A DNA stretch of 64,000 nucleotides from Rhodopseudomonas sp. BAL398 (GCF_033001325.1 NZ_CP133111.1:434001-498000), one strand, 5' to 3'; positions 27,394 through 37,055 are shown, numbered from the stretch's first letter. Notes: generated by a model from the letters alone, not told the origin. Numbers and translations: made by a program.

Positions 27394-28509
27394 TCAACCG
27401 GTCACGTGGTCGCGAACCAGCTCGTTGACGCGGCTGGCCTTCTCCATCTGGACCATGTGACCGGCGTCGGCGATCACTTCGGTCTTGGCGGTGTCGCCCA
27501 GTGCGGTCGCATGGGCCGCGGGAATCACCTGGTCGCTCTCGCCCCAGATCACCAGCACCGGCGTTGCGTTGTCCCGCAGCGCCTCGGCCAGCACCTGGCT
27601 CTGCCGCCCGGCCGCGAACAATGCGCCGCCGAGCGCGCGCAACGCCGCGTCGACGCCGTCGATTCGCTTGTACTTCAAAAGGTCGTCCACCAGCTGGCGG
27701 GTGACATTGGCCGGATCGTGGAACAGCTGCTCGAGCACCGGCTTCAGCTCGCGGCGTGAGTTCGCCGCGACGAAGCCGTCGGTGTAGCTGGCGTTGATCT
27801 CTTCGCCGAGCCCGGCCGAACCGATCAGCGTGATCGAGGCGACGCGGTCGGGCTGGTCGAGCGCGATGCGGGCCGCGACTGCCCCGCCCAGCGAATGGCC
27901 GACCAGATGGGCCTGTTCGATGCCGAGCGCCTGCATGAAGCCGAGCAAGGCGGCGGACAGCCCCGCAAGGCTGGGCTCCTGCACGGTCTTGGCCGATTGC
28001 CCGTGTCCCGGTAGATCCAGGGCATAGACGGTGCCCGTTTCGGCGAGCGCGTCGATGTTAAACAGCCAATTGTCGAGATCGCCGCCGAAACCGTGGATCA
28101 GGATGATGGTGCGATCGTGGTCGCCGCGCTTGGCATAGCGCAGCCGCCCGGCGGGGGTATCGACGAATTGATAGAGCGGGACTGTGGTCTCGCCATCCTC
28201 CGTCTCCGCCGCTTCGGCGGCATATCCGGCCACGAAGGCGTCGATCTCGGCATCCGGCACGTCGTCCTCCGCGATCACGCCGATCAGCGACTTCACCGGA
28301 TAGATGGTGTCCGGAACGCCGAGGAGGCGGCGCAGCGTGCCGGCGTCGCCGGCCTCCACCACGCCGGCGATCTTGTCGGTCTCCACCTCGACGATCTCGT
28401 CGCCCACCGCAATTTTGGTGCCGGCCGGCTTCAGCCAGCCGGTCAGCTTGCCCTCCGACATCGACAGTCCCCATTTGGGCATGACGATCGGTTTGATACG
28501 CGCGTTCAT
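27394..28509 (-). CDS. acoC: Acetoin dehydrogenase E2 (dihydrolipoamide acetyltransferase) with alpha/beta-hydrolase domain
   Basis: AcoC carries the lipoyl arm and transfers the acetyl group to CoA during acetoin cleavage. The 371-residue protein has an N-terminal lipoyl domain (VEVETDKIAGVVEA, lipoyl-Lys about residue 46). The usual catalytic domain is replaced by an alpha/beta-hydrolase fold: LIHGFGGDLDNW, nucleophile elbow GHSLGG and C-terminal GHMVQMEK His. This architecture is diagnostic for the short AcoC type. The start at 28509 follows aaggag. It is the last gene of the acoXABC operon, 11 bases after acoB. No E3 gene follows. Confidence 0.93.
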   Translation of the reverse strand: MNARIKPIVMPKWGLSMSEGKLTGWLKPAGTKIAVGDEIVEVETDKIAGVVEAGDAGTLRRLLGVPDTIYPVKSLIGVIAEDDVPDAEIDAFVAGYAAEAAETEDGETTVPLYQFVDTPAGRLRYAKRGDHDRTIILIHGFGGDLDNWLFNIDALAETGTVYALDLPGHGQSAKTVQEPSLAGLSAALLGFMQALGIEQAHLVGHSLGGAVAARIALDQPDRVASITLIGSAGLGEEINASYTDGFVAANSRRELKPVLEQLFHDPANVTRQLVDDLLKYKRIDGVDAALRALGGALFAAGRQSQVLAEALRDNATPVLVIWGESDQVIPAAHATALGDTAKTEVIADAGHMVQMEKASRVNELVRDHVTG

Positions 28510-28520
28510 CGGGGGCTCCT

Positions 28521-29540
28521 TCACGCAGCCAAGGCTTGGGCGGTGGTCTTGCTCACCGCGGCCGCGATGGCGTCGGCGGACGGGATGTAGAGGTCCTCCA
28601 GCGTCGGCGAGAACGGCACCGGCGTGTGAGGCGCGGTCACCATCTGGGGCGCCGCCTTCAGCGCCGTGAAGGCGTTTTGCGCCACATAGGCGGCGACGTC
28701 GGAGGCGATCGAGCAGCGCGGATTGGCCTCGTCCACCACCACCAGATGGCCGGTGCTCTCAACGCTCTCGATCACCGTGTCCCAATCAATCGGCGACAGC
28801 GTGCGCAGATCGATCACTTCGGCCTGCACGCCGGTCTTGGCGAGTTTCTCCGCCGCCTCCAAAGCGCGGTGCACGGTCAGCCCGTAACTGACGATGGTGA
28901 CGTCCTTGCCCTCGCGCAGGATATTGGCTTCGCCGAACGGGATGGCGTAGCTCTCCTCGGGAACCGGGCATTCCAGACCGTACAGCGCCTTGTGCTCGCA
29001 GAAGATCACCGGGTCGTCGTCGCGGATCGACTGGATCAGCAGCCCCTTGGCGTCATAGGCGTTGGAGGGGCAGACCACCTTCAACCCGGGCACGTGAGCG
29101 AACATCGGGGTCAGCATCTGCGAGTGTTGGGCGGCGGCGCGAAATCCGGCGCCCACCATGGCGCGGATCACCACCGGGGTCTTGGCCTTGCCGCCGAACA
29201 TGTATTTGAACTTGGCGGCCTGGTTCAGGATCTGGTCGAAGCATACGCCCATGAAGTCGAGGAACATCAGTTCCGCCACCGGCCGCATGCCGCAGGCGGC
29301 GGCCCCGATGGCGGCGCCGATATAGGCGCTCTCCGACAGCGGGGTGTCCAACAGTCGGCCGGGATATTTGCCGTGCAGCCCCTTGGTGACGCCGAGTACG
29401 CCGCCCCAGGCGTCGATCTCGCCCGGCGCACCGGAGCCGCCGACGATGTCCTCGCCCAAAAGGATGACGCTGGGGTCGCGGCGCATCTCCAACTCGAGCG
29501 CCTCGTTGATTGCCTGCTTATAGCTGATGTTGCGGGTCAT
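28521..29540 (-). CDS. acoB: Acetoin dehydrogenase E1 beta subunit
   Basis: This is the TPP-dependent E1 beta chain, 339 residues. It starts MTRNISYKQAINEALELEMRRDP, continues with GEDIVGGSGAPGE and LDTPLSESAYIGAAIGAA, and ends with the transketolase C-terminal domain (VIDLRTLSPIDWDTVIESV). With AcoA it forms the alpha2beta2 unit that cleaves acetoin to acetaldehyde and hydroxyethyl-TPP. A ggaggg site precedes 29540. The frame stays open far upstream, but the conserved N-terminus and ribosome site fix the start. Confidence 0.94.
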   Translation of the reverse strand: MTRNISYKQAINEALELEMRRDPSVILLGEDIVGGSGAPGEIDAWGGVLGVTKGLHGKYPGRLLDTPLSESAYIGAAIGAAACGMRPVAELMFLDFMGVCFDQILNQAAKFKYMFGGKAKTPVVIRAMVGAGFRAAAQHSQMLTPMFAHVPGLKVVCPSNAYDAKGLLIQSIRDDDPVIFCEHKALYGLECPVPEESYAIPFGEANILREGKDVTIVSYGLTVHRALEAAEKLAKTGVQAEVIDLRTLSPIDWDTVIESVESTGHLVVVDEANPRCSIASDVAAYVAQNAFTALKAAPQMVTAPHTPVPFSPTLEDLYIPSADAIAAAVSKTTAQALAA

Positions 29541-29569
29541 TGGGGTCCCTCCGATGTTGTTCTGACGGA

Positions 29570-30565
29570 TCAGTATGCGACGTAGACGTCGGTCAGTAGT
29601 TCGCGCGCGGTCGGCAGCGGCGCGTCCTTGGCACTTTCCACCGCCTGGTCGATGAGGGCGGCGACCTCGCGGTCGATCAATGCGATCTCGGCCTCGCTGA
29701 TCACGCCGGCCGAGGTCACGCGGCTGGCGAACAGCGTCAGACAATCGCGGTACTCGCGGTTGTAGTCGTTCTCGCCCTTGGCCTTGTAGGTCTGGGCGTC
29801 GCCCTCGAAATGGCCGAAGAAGCGGATGGTCTTGCATTCCAGCAGGGCCGGGCCGCCGCCCGTTCGCGCCCGGCGGATGATCTCGCCCGCCGCCTCGTAC
29901 ACGGCGAAAAAGTCGGTGCCGTCCACGGTGACGCCGGGCAGCCCAAAGCCCGAGGCCCGGTCGACATAGGATTCCACCGCGGTGGCATATTCCACCGAAG
30001 TCGCTTCCGCGTAGCCGTTGTTCTCCACCACGAAGATCACCGGCAGATTCCAGGCCGCCGCCAGATTCATGCTTTCCAACACGGTGCCCTGGTTGGAGGC
30101 GCCATCGCCGAAAAAGGTGATACCAACTCCGCCGTCGCCGCGGAATTTTGCGGCCAGCCCTGCACCGCAGATCAGCGGTGCGCCGGCGCCCAAAATGCCG
30201 TTGGCGCCCATCATGCCCTTGGACAGGTCGGCGATATGCATCGAGCCGCCCTTGCCACGGCACGAGCCGGTGGATCGGCCGTAGATCTCCGCCATCATCT
30301 CGTTCACGTCCACGCCCTTGGCGATGCAATGGCCGTGACCGCGATGGGTGGAGGCGATGCGGTCAATGTCGGTGAGGTGCATCATGATGCCGGCCGCGCA
30401 GGCCTCCTCGCCGGCATAGAGATGCACGAATCCCGGAATGTCGCCCTTGGCGAACTCGACATGCAGCCGCTCTTCGAAATCCCGGATGGTGCGCATGGTG
30501 CGATAGGCCGCCAGCAGCTGGTCCTTGGGCAGCGGGAACGGATTGTTGGATGCGGCGTGGGACAT
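29570..30565 (-). CDS. acoA: Acetoin dehydrogenase E1 alpha subunit
   Basis: The 331-residue TPP-binding chain has the motif GDGASNQGTVLESMNLAAAWNLPVIFVVENN, the GDG...NN thiamine-diphosphate signature. It also has HLYAGEEACAAGI and STHRGHGHCIAKG, all typical of E1 alpha. The start MSHAASNNPFPLP follows ggaggaa. It lies between acoX and acoB in an operon with small gaps. An acetoin rather than branched-chain substrate is inferred from the acoX/acoC/acoR context. Confidence 0.93.
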   Translation of the reverse strand: MSHAASNNPFPLPKDQLLAAYRTMRTIRDFEERLHVEFAKGDIPGFVHLYAGEEACAAGIMMHLTDIDRIASTHRGHGHCIAKGVDVNEMMAEIYGRSTGSCRGKGGSMHIADLSKGMMGANGILGAGAPLICGAGLAAKFRGDGGVGITFFGDGASNQGTVLESMNLAAAWNLPVIFVVENNGYAEATSVEYATAVESYVDRASGFGLPGVTVDGTDFFAVYEAAGEIIRRARTGGGPALLECKTIRFFGHFEGDAQTYKAKGENDYNREYRDCLTLFASRVTSAGVISEAEIALIDREVAALIDQAVESAKDAPLPTARELLTDVYVAY

Positions 30566-30587
30566 GGCGTCGGTTCCTCCGTGCTTG

Positions 30588-31631
30588 TTAGGGATGTACG
30601 TGGGCCAATGGCCGCTCCACGAGCAGGCCGTTGCGGGCGGCAAACTGCATCACCGCCGAGACGTCGACGGTGCGGAAGGCGCGGTCGATCAACACGATCG
30701 CGACCTCCTGATGCGGGTCGAAGTACAGCTCGCGCTCGCCATCGAGCGCGATGGATCCGGCGGCCAGGGCCGGGGAGAACACGCGGCCCGCCGGCATTCG
30801 CCGCCAGCTGTCGATGCCGATCATCTCCACCAGGCCGGGGGCGATCGGCGCACGCACCCGCAGGTCTGCGGGTGCGGCCGGGGCGAGAGTGAGCGCGAGG
30901 CCGCCCGGCTCCTTGCGCGTCACCGGCTCGACGAGGCCGGCGATCGCCGCCATGCCGATCACTTCCGGATCGGCGAAGGTGACAAACAGCTCGCGAAACG
31001 TCTCGGTGCGCCACAGCGCGCGGGCGCCGACGCAGCGGTCGGTGACGATCGCCACATCGACCAGCGCAATCTCCGGCGTACCACCATCGAGGCTGACCTC
31101 GATCTTCTTGTTGGCCGCAAAGGCGATGTCCGGCGGTACCCGGCCAATCGCGGCGAGGCCGGCGGCGAGCCCGGTGATGGTGGGCTCGCGATGCTCCGGA
31201 AAGGCATTGTTGGTGCCGGTGGAAATCCCGGCGATCGGCACCGCACCACATTCGCTGACCACCGCCCGATGGGTGCCGTCGCCGCCCAGCACGATGATGG
31301 CGGCTACGTCGCCCGCGGCCGCCATCATCCGGGCGGCGCATCGCGTATCCTCCACCGTGCCGGCCACCTTCATGTCGAGAAAGTCGAGGCGCGGAAACCG
31401 GCTTTCGCCCTGGTTCACCGCGCGCGCCATGCCGCGCAGCACATGTCCGGCGATGCCGCCGCGCTCCGGCATCATCACCACGTCCTCGATCCCGGCGGCG
31501 GCGAGCGCTGCCAGCGTCCGCAGCACGATATTGGCGCGGTCGGCGATCTGCACACTGTTGGCGCTGGCGACGACGCGGCGGATATCCCGCGCCGAAATCG
31601 GATTGGCTATAATGCCGACCTTCGGCGTCAT
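30588..31631 (-). CDS. acoX: AcoX, NAD-kinase-like acetoin operon protein
   Basis: The 347-residue protein of the acetoin operon resembles ATP-NAD kinases, with IIVLGGDGTHRAV (GGDGT nucleotide-binding motif, about residue 117) and GISTGTNNAFP. Its exact role in acetoin catabolism is not established. The start MTPKVGIIANPISARD at 31631 follows ggaaggaa. It is the first gene after the sigma-54 promoter, so it leads the acoXABC operon. Confidence 0.92.
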   Translation of the reverse strand: MTPKVGIIANPISARDIRRVVASANSVQIADRANIVLRTLAALAAAGIEDVVMMPERGGIAGHVLRGMARAVNQGESRFPRLDFLDMKVAGTVEDTRCAARMMAAAGDVAAIIVLGGDGTHRAVVSECGAVPIAGISTGTNNAFPEHREPTITGLAAGLAAIGRVPPDIAFAANKKIEVSLDGGTPEIALVDVAIVTDRCVGARALWRTETFRELFVTFADPEVIGMAAIAGLVEPVTRKEPGGLALTLAPAAPADLRVRAPIAPGLVEMIGIDSWRRMPAGRVFSPALAAGSIALDGERELYFDPHQEVAIVLIDRAFRTVDVSAVMQFAARNGLLVERPLAHVHP

Positions 31632-31665
31632 ACGATTCCTTCCCCACGGCATCTTGGTGGTGCCT

Positions 31666-31683
31666 CCGCAAGACACGGGCCAA
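31666..31683 (-). promoter_or_regulatory. Sigma-54 (-24/-12) promoter of the aco operon
   Basis: On the minus strand, ttggcccgtgtcttgcgg has GG and GC exactly 10 bases apart and matches the consensus TTGGCAC-N5-TTGCA at nearly every position. The predicted start lies about 25 bases before the acoX ATG. The neighbouring acoR encodes a sigma-54 activator, which supports the call. Confidence 0.8.
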
Positions 31684-31744
31684 TCTGCGTACTTCGCCAA
31701 GTTCTTGATTCTATTGAAATGGTACTTATGCGGCGGGTGCCGAC

Positions 31745-31792
31745 CTGTGGCACGACTGCCGCATCTGTGGCGCGGGCTGCAACAGCTGTGGC
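31745..31792. promoter_or_regulatory. Three phased ctgtggc repeats, candidate AcoR binding sites
   Basis: ctgtggc occurs at 31745, 31765 and 31786, spaced 20 and 21 bases (two helical turns). The first two are parts of imperfect dyads (tgtggc-N6/7-gc(c/a)(g/a)ca). They lie about 60-125 bases upstream of the sigma-54 promoter, a normal enhancer position. Confidence 0.6.
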
Positions 31793-31912
31793 GGTCGGGC
31801 TGGAGCGAGTGCGGCGGCTACGCTACGCACCGTCGTTGTGCTTGCGGGGGGCGTCGATCGGGGAGATACTCGCGCCAAAATAACAATCAGTTCAGCTCCC
31901 GGGAGGGTGCCC

Positions 31913-34027
31913 ATGCGACCTGATCAGGCTGCGCACATCGATGAGCTTGTGCGGGCGGCGAACGGCTATGCGACGCGACGCGACGTCATCATCAAGGACT
32001 CCTGGCGGCGCTGTGTCAGCGAACACAATCTTGATCCCGAAGTGCTGCGCGCGCCGTGCATCGTCACGCAGGCCCGGCTGCGCGAGCACCAGGAGGCGAT
32101 CGAGGAATTTCTCGACACCGCTCGGTTCGGAGCGGAGACGCTGTACCGCCAGATGGCCGGCCTTGGCTACGTGATGCTGCTGACCGATTCAAAGGGCATC
32201 ACCGTCGATTTCATCGGCGATCCGACCTTCGACAACAATCTGATGCGGGCCGGGTTGTACCTTGGCGCCAATTGGAACGAGCAGTACGCCGGCACCTGTG
32301 CGGTCGGTACCTGCATCGCCACTGGCGAGGCGCTGGTGGTTCATCAGACCGATCATTTCGACGCCACCCACATTCCGCTCACCTGCACGGCGGCGCCGGT
32401 GTTCGATCCGTTCGGACATCTCGCGGCGGTGCTGGATATCTCAGCGCTGCGCTCGCCGGAGCCGAAGGAGAGTCAATTCCTGGCGCTACATTGCGTGAGA
32501 TCCTTCGCGCACAAGATCGAGACCGCCCATCTCATCAACCGCTTCCGGCACGAATGGATCATCAAGCTGGCGGCCGCGCCGGAATTCGCCGATGTCGAGC
32601 CGGCTCATGTGCTGGCGCTGGACGGGGCCGGCCGCATCCTCGGCTTCAACAGCATGGCGCGGTCTCTGCTGATGCGCGGAGTCGGCGGCGGAGATCTCGA
32701 CGGCCGTCCGTTGCTCGGGCGGCCGGTGTCGGAGTTTTTCGATCTCACGGTCGACGATTTGCCGCGCTTTAGCCACTGCTACCCGGCGGCGCGGCGCATG
32801 GTGCGGTTGACGGTGAGCGGGACGCCGTTTTTCGCCCAGTCGATCGCGCCGCCGGACCGGCGCGGGACGCCGGTCGGCGACGTGGCGAGCGCGGCGTTGC
32901 CTGGTCCGCTGCAAGGATTGTTCTGCGACGAGCCGACCATGCATCGGGTGGCTTCCCGCGCAGCCAAGCTGGTCAACGCCCAGATCGGCCTGCTGATCTG
33001 TGGCGAGACCGGCAGCGGCAAGGAACATCTCGCCAAGGCGATCCATGCCTCCGGCGGTCGGGCCTCCAAGCCGTTCGTCGCGGTGAATTGCGCCGCGCTG
33101 CCCGAGCAACTGATCGAGGGCGAATTGTTCGGCTACGAGCCCGGTGCCTTCACGGGCGCCGCCGCCAAGGGCAAGAAAGGCCTCGTCATCGAGGCCGAGG
33201 GTGGCACGCTGTTCCTCGACGAGATCGGCGACATGCCGCTGACCTTGCAGACCCGGCTGCTGCGGATCCTGGCCGAGCGGGAGGTGACGCCGCTGGGGCG
33301 GTCGCGGCCGATCCCGGTGAACATCCGCGTCATTGCCGCGACCCATCGCGACCTTGTGGCCGAGGTCAGGGCCGGACATTTCCGCGAGGATCTGTATTTC
33401 CGCCTCAGCGGCGCAGTGCTGACCTTGCCACCATTGCGCCAGCGCACCGATCTGCGCTGGCTGGTGGATCGGCTGCTCACCGAGCGGATAGCACCTGGCG
33501 AAGCGCGCTTTGAAATCGCTGACGGAGCGATGCAGATGATATGCGCCTATAGCTGGCCCGGAAATGTCCGCGAACTCGCCAATGCGCTGGACTATGCTTG
33601 CGCGGTGGCTTGCGATGGCATCATCCGTCCGGAGGACCTGCCCGATATCGTGCGCAGATTGCCGGACAATGGCGCGCCACTTGCGGCCATCCTCCGCCTG
33701 CCGCCGGCGGCAGCGTCACCGACAAGCATCCGACCGCCGGCCGGCGGGTGGTGCGAGCGCGACGCCCTCATTGCCGCGCTCGCAACTCGGCAGTGGAATG
33801 TCTCCGCCGCGGCGCGGGATCTCGGCGTCGATCGGACCACCATCCACCGCCGCATGCGACGCTTCAGCATCACGCCACCCTGGCGAAGCGCCACGGTCCA
33901 GTGGGGCCCATTCGACTCGGCAAGGAGCGACCAGCCGCCCGAGCATTGGACCCGCGGGAGTTCTCGACGGCGGTTCGCGGCCGACGATGTGGCCGGGACC
34001 GGACACACCCCAGTGAGGCGCCCTTAA
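31913..34027 (+). CDS. acoR: Sigma-54-dependent acetoin operon activator AcoR
   Basis: The 704-residue enhancer-binding protein has an N-terminal sensory GAF-type region (about 1-220), a linker with PAS-like sequence (230-310) and an AAA+ domain. The AAA+ domain has Walker A GETGSGK (364-370), the sigma-54-contacting loop GAFTGA (411-416) and Walker B-type GGTLFLDEIGDM. A Fis-type helix-turn-helix (WNVSAAARDLGVDRTTIHRRMRRF) follows. About 60 residues after the HTH look disordered and are unusual for the family. The start follows gggaggg by five bases. Divergent from acoX. Confidence 0.94.
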   Translation: MRPDQAAHIDELVRAANGYATRRDVIIKDSWRRCVSEHNLDPEVLRAPCIVTQARLREHQEAIEEFLDTARFGAETLYRQMAGLGYVMLLTDSKGITVDFIGDPTFDNNLMRAGLYLGANWNEQYAGTCAVGTCIATGEALVVHQTDHFDATHIPLTCTAAPVFDPFGHLAAVLDISALRSPEPKESQFLALHCVRSFAHKIETAHLINRFRHEWIIKLAAAPEFADVEPAHVLALDGAGRILGFNSMARSLLMRGVGGGDLDGRPLLGRPVSEFFDLTVDDLPRFSHCYPAARRMVRLTVSGTPFFAQSIAPPDRRGTPVGDVASAALPGPLQGLFCDEPTMHRVASRAAKLVNAQIGLLICGETGSGKEHLAKAIHASGGRASKPFVAVNCAALPEQLIEGELFGYEPGAFTGAAAKGKKGLVIEAEGGTLFLDEIGDMPLTLQTRLLRILAEREVTPLGRSRPIPVNIRVIAATHRDLVAEVRAGHFREDLYFRLSGAVLTLPPLRQRTDLRWLVDRLLTERIAPGEARFEIADGAMQMICAYSWPGNVRELANALDYACAVACDGIIRPEDLPDIVRRLPDNGAPLAAILRLPPAAASPTSIRPPAGGWCERDALIAALATRQWNVSAAARDLGVDRTTIHRRMRRFSITPPWRSATVQWGPFDSARSDQPPEHWTRGSSRRRFAADDVAGTGHTPVRRP

Positions 34028-34306
34028 GTCGGAACACAGCGCAGTGTGGCTTGGCCGTGTGGCTTAGGTTTGTGGCTTGGCCGTGTGAACCAGAGCGTCG
34101 CCGGCGCCGGTGGGCGTCGTATAGAGCGTTCGCGCGCGGCGCTTGGAATAGCGATCCGGCGGTGGTTGCGGTTCCCCACGTTGAATGCTCAAGCGCGGAG
34201 GCGCCCCCGCTGCCGCGCTCGCGCGGTCCCGCGCCCGATGCGGGTCGTCTCACGCCAATCGCCGCGGCTGCGCGGGGCGAGCTTGCGGGCGCGTCCTGCC
34301 GGCAGG
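34028..34306. other. Intergenic stretch without a gene
   Basis: Between two convergent genes I see no gene and no clear terminator. The only structure is a direct repeat, gtggcttggccgtgtg, at 34044 and 34071. Confidence 0.5.
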
Positions 34307-34585
34307 TTAGTGTCCAGCGGTTCCGTGTGCGGGCTGGGCTTCGGACTTGGTCTCGGTGACCGGCTTCACCGCGCGGGTCCGGAAGTAGTCCAGCACGAAC
34401 AGGCGAATCGCGGAGGACAGATTGCCCTGCTGCCGATTGCCGTCGATCTCGCCGACCAGCTCGGACAGTGTCATGTCCCGCAGGCTGGAGATTTCCTTCA
34501 TGCCATTCCAGAACGCCTCTTCGAGGCTGACACTGGTCTTGTGGCCCGCGACCACGATGGAGCGTTTGACGACCGGCGATTTCAT
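34307..34585 (-). CDS. Ribbon-helix-helix domain protein
   Basis: The 92-residue protein opens with a predicted RHH DNA-binding fold: VKRSIVVAGHKTSVSLEEAFWNGMKEIS, a basic beta strand then two helices. The pattern is that of the alphaproteobacterial COG4321 group, predicted transcriptional regulators. Its ATG overlaps the stop of the DUF4169 gene (ATGA). It follows fumC and DUF4169, an order I know from other Rhizobiales. Regulatory target unknown. Confidence 0.82.
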   Translation of the reverse strand: MKSPVVKRSIVVAGHKTSVSLEEAFWNGMKEISSLRDMTLSELVGEIDGNRQQGNLSSAIRLFVLDYFRTRAVKPVTETKSEAQPAHGTAGH

Positions 34586-34782
34586 GATGCGTCCTCGCCC
34601 CCGAGCTTGTGTTGATTGAGTAAATCGTTTGCGCGGCTGTTGCGCTGTTCATCCAGCGCACGCTCGGATTTGGTGCGGCCGAAACGCGCACGGTTCGCAT
34701 CGGCAAGCAGCGCGGCCTGATCGCGCGCCGCTCGTTTCTTGAATCGCTTCAGATTGACCACGTCCGTCACGCTCGCCCCCAT
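34582..34782 (-). CDS. DUF4169 family protein
   Basis: This small, strongly basic protein (about 66 residues) has the family core VVNLKRFKKRAARDQ ... ANRARFGRTKSERALDEQR and ends NLLNQHKL-like (LLNQHKLGGEDAS). Its function is unknown. It is coupled to the RHH gene by a 4-base overlap. The start is uncertain: ATG at 34782 or 34785, or GTG at 34770, which would place the conserved core nearest the N-terminus. Confidence 0.78.
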   Translation of the reverse strand: MGASVTDVVNLKRFKKRAARDQAALLADANRARFGRTKSERALDEQRNSRANDLLNQHKLGGEDAS

Positions 34783-35034
34783 CATCCAATCGATCGGTAA
34801 CGCGCGACGTTTCCGGTTCGGGCTGAATTGCACGAAACCAACGGCGGCTCGATCATCATCAGAAGCAGTTCATCGTCTTTGCCGAGTTGCCGTCTGGAAC
34901 CGGGTCCGTCATCGGAGGCCCGAAGACCATGTTGCAACGCCGTGATGTAGTTGAGCAATCTGAACGAGCAAGGGATATGATTTACATCAAATTCCGCGAC
35001 GGCATTTTGGCGATAGAGGGCAGCAAAGCCCGAT

Positions 35035-36453
35035 TTATCCGGGATGCGTCATTTTGTCCGGGCGGACCAGGCGGTCGAATTCCACCTCGGTGACCAGGCC
35101 GAGCCGGACCGCTTCCTGTTTCAGGGTGGTGCCGCGCTGATGGGCGGCCTTGGCGAGTTTGGCGGCGTTGTCATAGCCGATCGTCGGCGCCAGCGCCGTC
35201 ACCAGCATCAAGGAGCGCTGCATCAGATCGTCGATGCGCGTTTCGTCGGCGCGGATGCCCTCGACGCAATGCGTGGTGAAGGAGCGCGCGACATCGGCGA
35301 GCAGCCCGATCGACTGCATCATCGCGTGGGCCATCACCGGCTTGTAGACATTGAGCTCGAAATGGCCCTGGCTGCCGGCCACCGTGATGGCGGTCTGGTT
35401 GCCGAACACCTGGCAGCAGACCATCGTCATCGCCTCGCACTGGGTCGGATTGACCTTGCCGGGCATGATCGAGGAACCGGGCTCGTTCTCCGGCAGGATC
35501 AATTCGCCCAGGCCGGAGCGCGGCCCGGAGCCGAGCAGCCTGATATCATTGGCGATCTTGAACAGGCCGGTGGCGACCGCATTGATCGCGCCATGGACGA
35601 AGACATAGGCGTCGTTGCTGGCGAGCGCCTCGAATTTGTTCGGCGCGGTGGTGAATGGCAGGCCGGTGATTGCCGCCGCGCGCTTGGCGAACAGCTTGGC
35701 GAATTTCGGTTTGGTGTTGAGGCCGGTGCCGACCGCGGTGCCGCCCTGGGCCAGCGGATAGAGGTCCTTCAGGGCGGTTTTCAGCCGGGCGATGCCGCTG
35801 TCGAGCTGGGCGGCGTAGCCGGAAAACTCCTGGCCCAGCGTCAGCGGGGTGGCATCCTGGGTATGGGTGCGGCCGATCTTGACGATGCCGGCGAAGGCCT
35901 TTTCCTTGGCGCGCAGCGCGCCGAGCAAAGTGGTCAGCGCCGGAATCAGATCGGCGGTGATGCCCTGCGCGGCGGCGATGTGCATCGCGGTCGGAAAGGA
36001 ATCGTTCGACGACTGACTCATATTGACGTGGTCGTTGGGGTGCACCGGCTTCTTGGCGCCGCGTTCGCCACCGAGCAGCTCATTGGCGCGGTTGGCAATC
36101 ACCTCGTTGAGGTTCATGTTGGTCTGGGTGCCGGAGCCGGTCTGCCACACCACCAGCGGAAAATGCTCGTCGAGCCCGCCGGCGATCACTTCGCGGGCGG
36201 CGCGGACGATGGCGCGGCTGCGGCGCTGATCGAGCAGGCCGAGGTCGTGATTGGTTTCGGCGGCGGCGAGTTTGACGATGCCGAGCGCGTGCACGATGCC
36301 GATCGGCATGCGGTCGTGGCCGATCTGGAAGTTCCGCCGCGACCGTTCGGTCTGGGCGCCCCAATAACGGTCGGCGGCGACGTCGATGGCGCCGAAACTA
36401 TCGGTTTCGCTGCGGGTCGCGGCCGGCGCGGGCGGTCGGGGGGAGCGGGCCAT
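35035..36453 (-). CDS. fumC: Class II fumarate hydratase
   Basis: FumC hydrates fumarate to L-malate in the TCA cycle and needs no iron-sulfur cluster. The 472-residue protein has the class II landmarks: [33 protein letters not shown], the active-site [15 protein letters not shown] and the superfamily signature [11 protein letters not shown]. The true start is the ATG at 36453 ([21 protein letters not shown]); a longer open frame upstream is not conserved. It lies about 100 bases after the sspB-like gene. Confidence 0.97.
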   Translation of the reverse strand: MARSPRPPAPAATRSETDSFGAIDVAADRYWGAQTERSRRNFQIGHDRMPIGIVHALGIVKLAAAETNHDLGLLDQRRSRAIVRAAREVIAGGLDEHFPLVVWQTGSGTQTNMNLNEVIANRANELLGGERGAKKPVHPNDHVNMSQSSNDSFPTAMHIAAAQGITADLIPALTTLLGALRAKEKAFAGIVKIGRTHTQDATPLTLGQEFSGYAAQLDSGIARLKTALKDLYPLAQGGTAVGTGLNTKPKFAKLFAKRAAAITGLPFTTAPNKFEALASNDAYVFVHGAINAVATGLFKIANDIRLLGSGPRSGLGELILPENEPGSSIMPGKVNPTQCEAMTMVCCQVFGNQTAITVAGSQGHFELNVYKPVMAHAMMQSIGLLADVARSFTTHCVEGIRADETRIDDLMQRSLMLVTALAPTIGYDNAAKLAKAAHQRGTTLKQEAVRLGLVTEVEFDRLVRPDKMTHPG

Positions 36454-36551
36454 GAATGCGGTGTTCCGTGGTGCTGTCCGTCGGGCTGCGGCGCAGATGG
36501 CGTGGTCAGGTCGGCCACGCGGTCGACGGCGGATGGGGCGGCTGGCGCCGA

Positions 36552-37055
36552 TTATTTCTTGCGAAAGCGATCGAGCCGCACCACTTCGGCGCCCTCGCTC
36601 GGCTTTGCCGGCTGTTCGTCGGCCTCGGCCGGCTCCGGCGTGGCGGCTTCGCTGGCGGCCGGCACATTGGCGGCCGGGGCCTCGGCTTCCAGTGCTGCGT
36701 CGGAGGCTTCGAATTGCAGGCCGAACTGGACCGAGGGATCGAAGAAGCTCTTGATCGAGCTGAACGGCACCACCAGCCGCTCGGGAATGCCGCCGAACGA
36801 CAGGCCGACCTCGAAGCGGTCCTCGGTGACGACCAGATCCCAGAACTGATGCTGAAGAATCACGGTCATTTCTTCGGGATATTGCGCCAGCAGCCGCGGC
36901 GACAGCTTCACGCCGGGGGCGGTGGATACAAAGGTAATGAAGAAGTGGTGCTCGCCGGGCAGCCCGTTCGCGGCCGCATCGATCAGGACCTGGCGCAAGA
37001 CCCCGCGCAGCGCGTCGCGCGCGAGAACGTCGTATCGGATGTGATCGGTCGCCAT
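36552..37055 (-). CDS. sspB: SspB-type ClpXP adaptor protein
   Basis: SspB delivers ssrA-tagged proteins to ClpXP. The 167-residue protein has the alphaproteobacterial SspB fold ([39 protein letters not shown], then [29 protein letters not shown]). An acidic Pro/Ala-rich linker follows and the tail [13 protein letters not shown] is the ClpX-docking motif. All three parts are present. It heads the group with fumC, DUF4169 and the RHH gene. Confidence 0.93.
   Translation of the reverse strand: MATDHIRYDVLARDALRGVLRQVLIDAAANGLPGEHHFFITFVSTAPGVKLSPRLLAQYPEEMTVILQHQFWDLVVTEDRFEVGLSFGGIPERLVVPFSSIKSFFDPSVQFGLQFEASDAALEAEAPAANVPAASEAATPEPAEADEQPAKPSEGAEVVRLDRFRKK

Noticed and set aside
27125-27397. 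90-codon minus-strand frame between the AsmA-like gene and acoC
   Set aside because: Its C-terminal third is the translation of a dispersed repeat and the start has no ribosome site.
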